Assembly: GCA_009837445.1 (NCBI GenBank)
Contig: VXTM01000016.1
Span: 1-61,976, forward strand
DNA length: 61,976 nucleotides
DNA from: Acidimicrobiaceae bacterium
GTDB taxonomy: Bacteria; Actinomycetota; Acidimicrobiia; Acidimicrobiales; Aldehydirespiratoraceae
Reading direction: 5' to 3'
The number at the start of each line of letters is the position of its first letter. Positions within the stretch are counted from its first letter, which is position 1. Below the pieces are notes generated by a model, which did no database searches, was not told where the DNA came from, and was given only the letters and a program-made list of their open reading frames with translations. The translations under genes and the position numbers were made by a program. Below, piece by piece: positions 9,434 through 17,163 of the stretch.

Positions 9434-10135
9434 ATGGCGCGGTCTGATGAGAGCAGCCTCGATCCGGTGCGGCTGAGCCTTGCTTGTGGGCGCATCTCCG
9501 GTTCAGCGCGGGCCATCGCTGAGGCCCATCGCTTCGGCGTGGCCGAGGGCCTTCACCAGCATCCCTGGACAGCGGCCTACATGCGCGAGGCCATCGGCGT
9601 CTACGCCGCGGCCCTGCCCGTCACCTACCAGCGCGAGGTCGCGTCGCTGTTCGGGCACTGTGCCGACTCGATGGCGCGACAAAGCATCCCGGCGAGCCTC
9701 GCGGAGGACTGGCTGATCGTCTCGGAGTACCTGACCAACGCCACCAGCGCCATTCTGGACCGACTCGCGGCCCAACCTGATCCCGCACCGGCTCGCGGCG
9801 GTGAGCCTCCCGGCATCGACGACCACGAACCAGCGATCGTGCACTTCGATCAGCTGGCCGCCCTGACCACCACAGAAGGGGCGCTCCGCCTCGAACGGGC
9901 TGCGCTGGCCGTGAAGGGCCACGCTGGCGCAGGGTCCCCGGGCGCGCTCAACGACGAGCAGATGCGGCTCCTGAAAGCGGTCGCCTCAGGAGCCGCGATC
10001 GCCGACCTAGCCACCGACCTCGGCTACTCGCAGCGCTCCTTGTACCGGGCGCTCTCAGCCCTGTGGCGCGCGCTCGGTGTGCCCGACCGCGTCCAAGGCA
10101 TCCGCAAAGCCGCAGCCGAGGGGCTCCTCGACTAA
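9434..10135 (+). CDS. Helix-turn-helix regulator with LuxR/sigma-4-like C-terminal domain
   Basis: From the ATG at 9434 the protein is 233 residues. The C-terminal 60 residues (LNDEQMRLLKAVASGAAIADLATDLGYSQRSLYRALSALWRALGV) form a LuxR/sigma-region-4-type helix-turn-helix, with GYSQRSLYRAL as recognition helix. The N-terminal 150 residues are helical and unrecognised. The frame is open upstream of 9434 but there it is antisense to the truncated exported-protein gene, so the later start is preferred. It is divergent from that fragment and followed by a 443-bp gap before jetB. Its target is unknown. Confidence 0.6.
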   Translation: MARSDESSLDPVRLSLACGRISGSARAIAEAHRFGVAEGLHQHPWTAAYMREAIGVYAAALPVTYQREVASLFGHCADSMARQSIPASLAEDWLIVSEYLTNATSAILDRLAAQPDPAPARGGEPPGIDDHEPAIVHFDQLAALTTTEGALRLERAALAVKGHAGAGSPGALNDEQMRLLKAVASGAAIADLATDLGYSQRSLYRALSALWRALGVPDRVQGIRKAAAEGLLD

Positions 10136-10578
10136 CGGCCCACAGCCACTGCCGGGCCACCCCGACGAGTAGCGCCTGCGAGAACGGGGTGACACCTCCG
10201 CACGCGGCTCCGCGTCACCTGTACGGGACCGTAGCCGCGAACTCGAACTGCTGAGACGGCGGGAGGGAACTTCAGCGAGTAGCCAGGGGAACGCACAGCA
10301 GCCGAGTTGCTGTCCTGCACCGACGGGACCGGCAGGATCGACGGCGCCTGGCTGTCACAGGAGTGCTTTGTGATGCTGCGAGACCTAATCGGCCCGTCAA
10401 GCCATGGCGCCCGTCCCGGTGTTCCGGCGCGGCACGCGGCCGAAGCAGGCGTCCAATGCGAGGTCCGCCGGGTACCGGGCACCCGCACGACCGTCGAGTC
10501 TCCAGAGGGCAGCTTGACCATGCACGGCCTTGTGGTCACGATCAGGCCCGAACCGACTCTCGAGCCGGCGACACCCTG
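10136..10578. other. Gene-free interval before jetB
   Basis: Open frames on both strands here lack ribosome-binding sites and family features, and the minus-strand frame is antisense to jetB further right. Nothing that could be named as a regulatory element was seen. Confidence 0.5.
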
Positions 10579-11796
10579 ATGGCGACCGACGAGGCTCCCC
10601 GGCAGGCGCGCGACACGGCCGAACCCCGTCCCGAGGTCGCCCTCGACCTGCGGGCCGCGGCCCGACACCTGGTGGCGCACCCGATCGTTGCGGCCGAGCA
10701 GGACCCCGAGATCTTCCGCCTGATACGCAGATACGAGACCCAACTCGACCGATGGTTCACCCAGCGATTCGGCTACCGGCTCCAAGTCAAGGCCGACACG
10801 GCCCGATTGTTCAAGTCGTCGGTAGTCGCCACAAGGCGCCCCCTGCGCACCGCGGCTGCGACACGGCGATCCTTCGCCCAACGCGAGTACACGATGCTGG
10901 CGCTGGCTCTCGCCGCGGTCGCGGCGGGACCCGAAGTCATCAGCCTGCGCGACCTCGTCGAAGGGATCCGATCCGCAGCGGCCGAAGCCGGTGTGACCGT
11001 CAGCGAGGAACGATCAGACCGGCGAGCCCTGGTAACCGCGCTGCGATGGATGATCAGCTGCGGTGCGACCACCGAGATACACGCCCAGGTCGACAGCTAC
11101 GCATCCGACGGAACCGCCGACGCCGTCCTGAGGGTAAGACCCGACCGCGTAGCGCTGCTAGCCCTGCCAGTGCTGGCACGGGCCGAGACGTCCGAGCAGC
11201 TGCTCGAACGCTCCGAGCAGAGGAGAGCGTCGAGGCCCTGGATGCGCTCGTTGCTGCTGGAGGAGCCAGTGGTGTACCGCAGCGACCTCACCGACGACGA
11301 ATGGTCAGAGCTACGGCGCCGCCTCGGTGAAGAGCGGAACATATTCGACGAAATGTTCGGATTGAGCATCGAGGCCCGAGCCGAGGGGCTCGCAGCCATC
11401 GACCCCGAGGGCGGCCTCACCGACAGCCGCTTCCCCGCAGGAGGCACCCTCGGCCAAGCCGCGCTGCTGCTGATCGACCATCTCGTCGCGGCCAACAGCA
11501 ACCCCGTCGAACGCAGCACCGCGGTGGCTGCGATCACCGATCTGGCCGAGGTCCACCGGGTCCAGAGCCGTCACTGGGGGCAGATCGCCGAGAACCCCGA
11601 ACTCCTCACCGGCTGGCCTTCTCACCGGCACTTGCTGCGGTCGGGTCTCCCGAGAGTCTCAAGACCCGAGCAACAGTCAAGGCCTTCGCTCATTTCAACG
11701 TCCATGGTGGCCACAGTAGCGAACTCAGCCTGTCGCGGGACCATGCCAGCACCGGTCACCGGTCACGGTCGCGGATGCTGGTGGGACCTGTTCTGA
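10579..11796 (+). CDS. jetB: JetB-like protein of a type II Wadjet system (TIGR02678 / DUF2398), C terminus divergent
   Basis: From the ATG at 10579 the product is 405 residues. The early block RRYETQLDRWFTQRFGYRLQ, the segment FAQREYTMLALALAAVAA, the winged-helix stretch and the later WSELRRRLGEERNIFDEMFGL plus GGTLGQAALLLIDHL fit TIGR02678, the KITE-like JetB subunit of type II Wadjet. Homology to the expected C terminus seems to fade after ENPELLTGW (near residue 353), and the last 50 residues look like out-of-frame sequence, so a small frameshift or truncation is likely. It lies about 1.6 kb from the jetC remnant on the opposite strand, whereas intact systems are compact single-strand operons. 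No jetD (DUF2399) is present in the window. Confidence 0.7.
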   Translation: MATDEAPRQARDTAEPRPEVALDLRAAARHLVAHPIVAAEQDPEIFRLIRRYETQLDRWFTQRFGYRLQVKADTARLFKSSVVATRRPLRTAAATRRSFAQREYTMLALALAAVAAGPEVISLRDLVEGIRSAAAEAGVTVSEERSDRRALVTALRWMISCGATTEIHAQVDSYASDGTADAVLRVRPDRVALLALPVLARAETSEQLLERSEQRRASRPWMRSLLLEEPVVYRSDLTDDEWSELRRRLGEERNIFDEMFGLSIEARAEGLAAIDPEGGLTDSRFPAGGTLGQAALLLIDHLVAANSNPVERSTAVAAITDLAEVHRVQSRHWGQIAENPELLTGWPSHRHLLRSGLPRVSRPEQQSRPSLISTSMVATVANSACRGTMPAPVTGHGRGCWWDLF

Positions 11797-11800
11797 GGCT

Positions 11801-11839
11801 CTGGCAGGTCTCTGCCAGAAAACTGGCAGGGATCTGCCA
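11801..11839. promoter_or_regulatory. Tandem operator-like palindromes CTGGCA-N6-TGCCAG
   Basis: Two inverted repeats lie back to back: CTGGCAGGTCTCTGCCAG at 11801-11818 (perfect 6-bp arms) and TGGCAGGGATCTGCCA at 11824-11839. Further GGCAG half-sites follow at about 11846-11860. They sit in the 200-bp gap upstream of the lower-GC island and are well placed to be operators for its first gene. Dyads this close could also form stem-loops. The regulator is unknown. Confidence 0.55.
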
Positions 11840-11996
11840 TCACTAGGCAGGTTCTGGCAGACATTTCGCTGCTCCTGGGTGCCAAGCTCACTGTGTCGAG
11901 ATCAACCGTCATCGACCGCCGAAGTACCGGAGGCGGCGGAAAATCCCGACCCAAGGAACAGATTTGGCTTCGATAGATAACGCTGGGAGGAGCAAG

Positions 11997-12722
11997 ATGG
12001 ACGTTGATGTGAGAGCGGTTGATGGTTCGGCGGTGGGTATTTCGCTAGGCGCAGGGCAGGGAGATCTGCTGCCATGGACGAGCCGGACGAGACTCAAATG
12101 GGCCGGCCGTGGAGTCCATGAGATAATCGCAGGAGTCCGACAGTTTCCGGCCTCGGTGGCGAGTCTCGCTGGTGTTGCATTGACCGAACAAACGACCGTT
12201 GGATCTTGGACTGTTCTGTATGGATCCGGCCAACAGTACGATGACGAGGAAGTCTTCATAGGACACTTGACCATTGCAGCAATACTAGGTGAGTCCTATG
12301 GATGCCTGCTACATGTGTACAATGCAAACATCGCCGTTCTTCTAGAGCTTGTTGCACTGCTTGCTATCGATGAGAGTTCAAACGGAATTGCGGTCGAGTC
12401 TCGCTCGCATTCACTGCACGTTGATACGGGAGAGACCAGCGTCATCCAATCTGTGTCCAACATTGGAGTGCTAGAGGTGAGGCCTCTGACACCAGCTCAG
12501 CTACGCGCGGCTCCCTTTGAGGATGGTATGCCAACCGATGCCGGAGGTGAACTCTTCTCAGCTAATGTCGGCACGATGAACCCCAACTACAAGGTTCTGG
12601 ATCGATCGGCAGTTACCGTGATCTCGCCTTCGTCGATTGGTCCCGACGATGATGCATATATTCGTTCTCTGCGATCGGTTCACGCTGAATGGAACGAACT
12701 TGCAAGTTCTCGAGTCTCCTGA
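11997..12722 (+). CDS. Uncharacterised protein, first gene of the methylamine-dehydrogenase-like island
   Basis: The ATG at 11997 has a strong ribosome-binding site (GGGAGGAGC, 4 nt before it), preferred over a TTG 11 codons upstream. The 241-residue product has no signal peptide, no clear membrane span and no motif I recognise. It is mixed alpha/beta by composition, with a hydrophobic stretch AVLLELVALLAI near residue 115. It ends in a TGATG overlap with the next gene, so the two are almost certainly translationally coupled. Its codon use is visibly less GC-rich than flanking genes. By position it may assist maturation or regulation of the exported protein, but this is a guess. Confidence 0.6.
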   Translation: MDVDVRAVDGSAVGISLGAGQGDLLPWTSRTRLKWAGRGVHEIIAGVRQFPASVASLAGVALTEQTTVGSWTVLYGSGQQYDDEEVFIGHLTIAAILGESYGCLLHVYNANIAVLLELVALLAIDESSNGIAVESRSHSLHVDTGETSVIQSVSNIGVLEVRPLTPAQLRAAPFEDGMPTDAGGELFSANVGTMNPNYKVLDRSAVTVISPSSIGPDDDAYIRSLRSVHAEWNELASSRVS

Positions 12723-13501
12723 TGCTTCAAGTCTTGCACGGAGCGATAGGTATCGGCTTTCTGCTCGTAGTTCTCTTGGAATTAACCAGTGGTAGCCGCC
12801 GACGACCGGTCCGGATTCATTGGATGGCTATAGCAACAGCGTCCGTGACTTGCGTATTGAACCTATTGTCGTCAGTCGGATATGAGCTACACGGCAGCGC
12901 GCTGCTGTGGACTGTAGGAACACTGATAGCCTATCTCGGTTTTCTGACTATGGAGGCTCGACTCTGGACTCTCGACGCAGGCTGTGCGTGCTTCGGATCG
13001 GGTTCGGGGAGCATTCGTACTGCGATGTACCGGAATGCTATCTTGATAGTTGTTCTTGTGGGTATGGCACTGATGCAGTGGGACCGAACCGTGGTTCTTC
13101 TTGCGCCTGTTGCTGTGGTGGGCTTGAGTGCAGGCTTGATGTCTGCAACAGCGTTGGGCCCGACACGTCGCCTCGTGGTCCGCGGCGAAGTGAACACAGC
13201 TGATGGTAAGGCGGCCCAGGCGGTGCGGCTGCTAGCACTTGATTCACGCTGTATTACGTGCGTGCGGCTTGCGCGTAGGATTGCGAAGACACGGCTTCCT
13301 CAAGGAGTGGATGGAATACTGACAGATCATGCGATGCGAATCGTGTTTCAGGCCACTGTCCGCCTCTACCATCCCGCACACGCAATGACATTGACTTGGC
13401 TCCCAACGCCGTGCCTAGTTGATATACGCCACGATGGCGCAGTGCTCAGCATTGATGGCATTGGGACGCTCGACGTCCGGAGATCACACTCAACGACTTG
13501 A
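12722..13501 (+). CDS. MauE/DoxX-like membrane protein fused to a thioredoxin-like domain
   Basis: Starting at the coupled ATG at 12722, the 259-residue protein has about five membrane spans in its first 155 residues. The motif DAGCACFG lies after the third span; C-x-C-F-G is typical of MauE-family proteins needed for methylamine dehydrogenase maturation. The C-terminal region has a CITC motif near residue 178 and a late TPCLVDIRHDGAVLSIDG strand that looks like the cis-Pro/beta strand of thioredoxin folds, as in MauD. MauE and MauD are separate in classical mau operons; here they seem fused. The cysteine pairs suggest disulfide delivery to an exported partner, which fits the ten-cysteine protein encoded 13 bp downstream. 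Confidence 0.6.
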   Translation: MLQVLHGAIGIGFLLVVLLELTSGSRRRPVRIHWMAIATASVTCVLNLLSSVGYELHGSALLWTVGTLIAYLGFLTMEARLWTLDAGCACFGSGSGSIRTAMYRNAILIVVLVGMALMQWDRTVVLLAPVAVVGLSAGLMSATALGPTRRLVVRGEVNTADGKAAQAVRLLALDSRCITCVRLARRIAKTRLPQGVDGILTDHAMRIVFQATVRLYHPAHAMTLTWLPTPCLVDIRHDGAVLSIDGIGTLDVRRSHSTT

Positions 13502-13514
13502 ATGGGAGAAGAAA

Positions 13515-14096
13515 ATGGACAGTACATACACAACCAGGATTCCTGAATGGGACGAGGATACACCAACAGGGCGATCGCGTTCATCCGGGAAACACCAGGT
13601 GACCCGGCCGAGTCGACGCAGTGTGCTCTTCGGCGGGTCAGCCATCCTCGCTGGTCTCGCCGCCACTGGAGCCAGCTTGATCGCTACGGTCAAGCCGGCT
13701 GGTGCCGTGAACCCGAACGGCTATCAGATTCTCGGATTCACACGGCAAGAGGGTCGTCCCTGTAACGAGAAGACGGGATACGCACGGCACCACGACTGTT
13801 CACCCGGATGCGGTCCCAGCATGGTGCTCAGCGGGGCCTGCAACACGTCGGGCGAATGGGTTGGCTACCATCGCGGCGGTGTCGACACGTGGACCGTCAT
13901 CGGCTATGTGGCATGGAAGCTTCGCCCGAATGCCTGTTACGGTGGAAACTATGACGGATGGAAATGGGCAACAGCGTCAGACTGTAAGCCATGCCGCAAC
14001 ATGTTCTGGCGCTGTCATGATGGGTTCGTAAGTTCATCTTCTGGAACGTACAATTCGATCTGTCGAAAGTGCGTTCGATCAGGTAATCGTGAGTAG
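13515..14096 (+). CDS. Tat-exported, ten-cysteine protein resembling methylamine dehydrogenase light chain (MauA)
   Basis: The ATG at 13515 follows GGGAGAAG. The 193-residue product has a twin-arginine signal (SRRSVLFGGSAILAGL, residues 33-48) ending near PAGA at 64, leaving about 129 mature residues; MauA is 131. It has ten cysteines (83, 95, 99, 109, 141, 157, 160, 167, 183, 186). Trp115 (EWVG) and Trp165 (FWRC) are 50 apart; the tryptophylquinone-forming Trp57 (SWVA) and Trp108 (IWCF) of Paracoccus MauA are 51 apart, and both proteins have a TY-x(1-3)-C segment after the second Trp. MauA is also Tat-exported. The MauE/MauD-like gene upstream strengthens the link. No mauG is present, so whether a quinone cofactor forms is open. 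It could instead be an unrelated disulfide-rich protein. Confidence 0.5.
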   Translation: MDSTYTTRIPEWDEDTPTGRSRSSGKHQVTRPSRRSVLFGGSAILAGLAATGASLIATVKPAGAVNPNGYQILGFTRQEGRPCNEKTGYARHHDCSPGCGPSMVLSGACNTSGEWVGYHRGGVDTWTVIGYVAWKLRPNACYGGNYDGWKWATASDCKPCRNMFWRCHDGFVSSSSGTYNSICRKCVRSGNRE

Positions 14097-14100
14097 CGCT

Positions 14101-14871
14101 ATGATCAAGAACATGAAGTGGCTAGCAGCCACGAGTCCTCATCTGATGCTCGCCGTCGGTTCGTGTCTTGTCATCGGCCGCCGCGCCGATATGACAGCTG
14201 GAGTACTCCTCGGGATCGGTGCTGGTGTCGCGCTCAGCGGATCCGTTTGAACCTACAACAGTGCCGCACTGAGCCTGCCCGGTCGGGCACGATCACCAAT
14301 AGCAGCGGTCAGTCGGCTTTGGTTGGGCTACCGCTACAGGAGGATCCGCGCATTCAGCGTAGGTCTCCTCGCGGGAGGGCTTCTGCTAGGAGTTGGTCTC
14401 GCGGCTGCCGCGTCTCACTTGACGTGCTGGCCAACGAATATACGATTGGGTGTTATGCTTACAATAGCCACTGTATCAGTGTTGGGGCCCCCTTCGAAGC
14501 AACATCCCAAGACCCCCGCTTGGTTGCCCAACCCGCGTCGTCAAGTATCCTCAGACGTGGCACGCAATGGAGTCAGGGGACTCGCCGCTTTTGGCTTTCA
14601 GATGGGTTTGGGTTTCCGGACCTTCATCACCGCAAGATCTCCCTACGTTGTGACCGCACTGGCTGCTCTCGGATACCTCGGTACTGTAGGCGCCATCGCT
14701 GCTGGATTTGGATTCGCTGTCGGTCGTCTTGTCCCAGTAGCGGTCGCTGCTGTACTTGGCGAGGACGGCCTGATCGAACTATCCGAGGCAACACCCGCAG
14801 CCAACTCTTCTGGAAGCCGAGTTGCCGCCTTGGTGGCCGCCGCAAGCCTAATCGTAGTCCTGCGCACATAG
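14101..14871 (+). pseudogene. Polytopic membrane protein gene interrupted by one in-frame TGA at 14248-14250
   Basis: An ATG 4 bp after the previous stop opens a 49-codon frame ending in TGA at 14248. The same frame continues without another stop to 14871. Read through, it gives a 256-residue protein with about five membrane segments (GVLLGIGAGVALSG, AFSVGLLAGGLLLGVGLAAA, LGVMLTIATVSVLG, VVTALAALGYLGTVGAIAAG and VAALVAAASLIVVL). The residue at the TGA would naturally be Trp (TGG to TGA, one base). Either the gene is recently inactivated, it makes two products, there is a sequence error, or the codon is read through. I saw no stem-loop suggesting selenocysteine insertion. The family is not recognised. 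It belongs to the MauA-like island by spacing and base composition. Confidence 0.55.
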
Positions 14872-14935
14872 TTGCACTTAGACCTACCAAGGGAAACCAT
14901 CAGCTGACAATGCAACCACCAAAGGAGTGAACCCA

Positions 14936-16210
14936 GTGCGACTTGTCTGTATTGTTGTTGCTCTGATCGCGGCAGGGCTCATCACAGTCGCATGCACTGA
15001 TACTGACAGCGCGACACGGGATCCCGGCGACGCCGAAGAATCCGCTCTGACAGCTGAGGAGGACAAGAAGGCATCTACGACGCGAGAGCCTTCCACCGGG
15101 AACTCCGAGTCAAGCGCAGGAAACGAACAAGCCTCCGGGCAAAGCCACGACGGTCGTCTCGTCGGGAGATGGGAGCAAGTGCCGTGGCAAACAGAAATAG
15201 ATATCTACGTCGGGCTCTACCCGGTGATCCTGCCGATAGATGACACCCGACTGATTGTTGTGCGAACCTACAGCGACGACGAAGTGAGTGCCTATGTCTA
15301 TGACTCTGCGACAGGAGAGATCAAGGGAGCCGCGCCCAGCGGGCATGAATGGCTTCGATCCGTGTACGCGGTCGTTTGGACCGGGAACCGAGTGCTTATC
15401 GTAGGCGGGGCGGACACGGCCACACGACGAGTGGGGTCTGGGTACCTGTTGTTGAGCTATGACCCTGCTCATGATGTCTGGGAGAAGTCAGAGGCAGATC
15501 CCATGCCTCGACTTCCAGAACTGACCGGTGACGTGACATGGCTCGGATCAGCGGTGTGGACCGGTTCAGAGGTGCTGTTCGCAGCAGCAGGCGTCGCTCT
15601 TGATCCTGTCGACGGGTCGTGGCGGGTCTTCACTGCGGCTCCGCTGGCTGATCGACGCGACGAGACGACGGTTTGGACAGGCCAGCAAGTCGTCATATGG
15701 GGAGGATGCGGCCTCGAAGCACCGTACTGCGAGGATCACGGGAGCGTTCTCTTCACTGATGGAGCGATCTACGATCCCTCGACCGACGCTTGGCGCGCGA
15801 TGTCCTCGAGCCCGCTGCCGCCAGGCGCCTACCCGACTGCGGCCTGGACCGGAAGCGAAATCATCTATTTCGCAGGCATCGTCGAAGAAGACGCCTCCAG
15901 CGCAGCCGGCTACGACCCCACCCTGGACCAGTGGAGACTGCTGCCAGCACCGCCGGTCAGCCCCCGCCAGGACTTCGAACTCGCGTGGTCCCAGGACGCG
16001 GAGCTGCTGTTCGGCTGGGGAGGATCGCACGCAAGCATCCAGTTGGGCGACGGCGCCGTGTACGATCCCTCCACGGCGATGTGGCTGCGGCTGCCCGAAG
16101 CGCCGCCCAACTCAGCACGCGACCGCCACGCCGTGGCCGCAGTCGGCCACACGTTCTATGTCGACGGAGGCTGGCCCTCAACCGGTCCGCTCGCCCTCAC
16201 CGTCAGCTAG
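14936..16210 (+). CDS. Kelch/beta-propeller lipoprotein of the methylamine-dehydrogenase-like island
   Basis: AAAGGAG at 14921-14927 favours the GTG at 14936 over the GTG at 14927. The 424-residue product begins with a lipoprotein-type signal (MRLVCIVVALIAAGLITVAC) and a Ser/Glu/Thr-rich linker. After residue 80 come at least six repeats of the form A-x-W-T-G-x-x-V/I-x-x-x-G-G followed by YDP-x-x-D-x-W (for example VWTGNRVLIVGG, VWTGQQVVIWGG, AWTGSEIIYFAG), a kelch-type six- or seven-bladed propeller. The methylamine dehydrogenase heavy chain is also a propeller, so a heavy-chain-like or scaffold role beside the MauA-like protein is plausible (inference). Direct sequence similarity to MauB is not evident. 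Confidence 0.7.
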   Translation: MRLVCIVVALIAAGLITVACTDTDSATRDPGDAEESALTAEEDKKASTTREPSTGNSESSAGNEQASGQSHDGRLVGRWEQVPWQTEIDIYVGLYPVILPIDDTRLIVVRTYSDDEVSAYVYDSATGEIKGAAPSGHEWLRSVYAVVWTGNRVLIVGGADTATRRVGSGYLLLSYDPAHDVWEKSEADPMPRLPELTGDVTWLGSAVWTGSEVLFAAAGVALDPVDGSWRVFTAAPLADRRDETTVWTGQQVVIWGGCGLEAPYCEDHGSVLFTDGAIYDPSTDAWRAMSSSPLPPGAYPTAAWTGSEIIYFAGIVEEDASSAAGYDPTLDQWRLLPAPPVSPRQDFELAWSQDAELLFGWGGSHASIQLGDGAVYDPSTAMWLRLPEAPPNSARDRHAVAAVGHTFYVDGGWPSTGPLALTVS

Positions 16211-16313
16211 TCCCGATCCACCAGACAGGCTCAACCATCCACGACCGACAAGATGACGCCAACCAGCGGTGAAGCCACCGCCGCGGCGGCACCCCCCGGA
16301 ACCCACGAAAGCA

Positions 16314-16817
16314 CTACCCAAGACCGGACGAAGCCTCACCCGGCGGTGGCGCTCGATGCGGACAGCCAGCGGCTCGAAGGTCCCCGCACGATCCAGGACG
16401 CGCAGATCGACCTAGCCCGATCTCAGTCTTGGCCGTCTTCGGTGTCGTCCCGTTGCGCGAGTTCGGGACCCCGCGCCCCTCCGAAGCATCGCACTCAAAG
16501 CCAAGACGCTCGGCCAATCTCAACCTCAGTGGATAACGCGGGGTGGTTCCGCGGTGTGACGGTAGCGGGCTTGGCTGTTGGTCCGCTGCGAGGCGTCCGG
16601 GGCTGGGGCGGACCGCTTGTGGCGTCGCCGGGCGATGCCGGGGGCGAGCCCGTTCGCTCGTGGCGGCTCCCACCGCCCGTTTGTGGCAGCTGGGTTGGGG
16701 TTCTGAAGGTCTGTGACGCGTCCGGAGCCAGAACAGACCGGTGCCGAGAACGCCTGCGGCGGTGCTGATGATGGCGACGATAATCAGGGGCGGCAGGTCT
16801 GTCATGGATCTTGGCAC
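16314..16817 (-). CDS. Possible small single-span membrane protein
   Basis: A minus-strand frame begins MPRSMTDLPP and continues with a convincing membrane span (LIIVAIISTAAGVLGTGLFWL), then a basic, low-complexity cytoplasmic-type tail to 167 residues. An ATG at 16802 gives an alternative start. The span is the only feature supporting it. The tail has the Arg/Pro/Ser bias of non-coding GC-rich frames, so the true 3' end or the whole gene is uncertain. Confidence 0.3.
   Translation of the reverse strand: MPRSMTDLPPLIIVAIISTAAGVLGTGLFWLRTRHRPSEPQPSCHKRAVGAATSERARPRHRPATPQAVRPSPGRLAADQQPSPLPSHRGTTPRYPLRLRLAERLGFECDASEGRGVPNSRNGTTPKTAKTEIGLGRSARPGSCGDLRAAGCPHRAPPPGEASSGLG
16529..16556. repeat. 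Diverged copy of a GTGGATAACGCG-type element also found at 5612-5637
   Basis: Both copies read GTGGATAACGCG, then GGG and TTCCGCGGTG, with a 2-bp length difference. A looser match (GGCRTCCGGGSCYGGGGC) follows 10-45 bp further on in both. Both lie in gene-free sequence and bracket the Wadjet remnants and the MauA-like island. Confidence 0.5.
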
Positions 16818-16957
16818 TGCAAGGCTATCGGCGACCCCCGATGGCCGACCGCTTCAGGCGGCATATTCAAAGTGGTAACAAAGAGAGATCGTTCACACAT
16901 ATACACACTTCAAAGCCTACTTCTGCTACTAAGAGTCGAGCCCAAAGGAGTCCAACC

Positions 16958-17143
16958 ATGTGCCTGCGTGCGCGGCACCCGGGTGCTGTACCTCAACGAT
17001 TCGGGAGCCCTAGCGCTCAACGACGCCTCGGGAGCGGTGGTCATCGAAGGTCTCGCTATCGCATCGGCGAGAGTCTCCTCTCTGCATGGGTGCTCGACAC
17101 ACCCCGCTACTACGTTCTTTGGGGGCCCCAACAGACGACTTGA
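16958..17143 (+). CDS. Possible 61-residue small protein upstream of the defence gene
   Basis: A strong AAAGGAG lies 7 nt before an ATG at 16958 and opens a 61-codon frame (MCLRARHPGA to GPQQTT). An AT-richer stretch at 16860-16930 precedes it and may hold a promoter. The product is basic with no recognisable motif, and another frame over the same bases also looks coding-like. The signal is mainly the ribosome-binding site. The large defence gene begins 20 bp after its stop, so it might be a leader or a small partner. Confidence 0.3.
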   Translation: MCLRARHPGAVPQRFGSPSAQRRLGSGGHRRSRYRIGESLLSAWVLDTPRYYVLWGPQQTT

Positions 17144-17163
17144 GGGAGGTGGCTGAGGAGCCG

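Noticed and set aside
14248..14250. Selenocysteine at the in-frame TGA
   Set aside because: The membrane context gives no redox role for the site, Trp fits better, and no stem-loop of the required kind was noticed just downstream.
14118..14930. A 270-codon plus-strand frame overlapping the split membrane-protein gene
   Set aside because: Product is Ser/Arg/Cys-rich and lacks hydrophobic segments; the frame of 14101-14871 encodes clear membrane spans.
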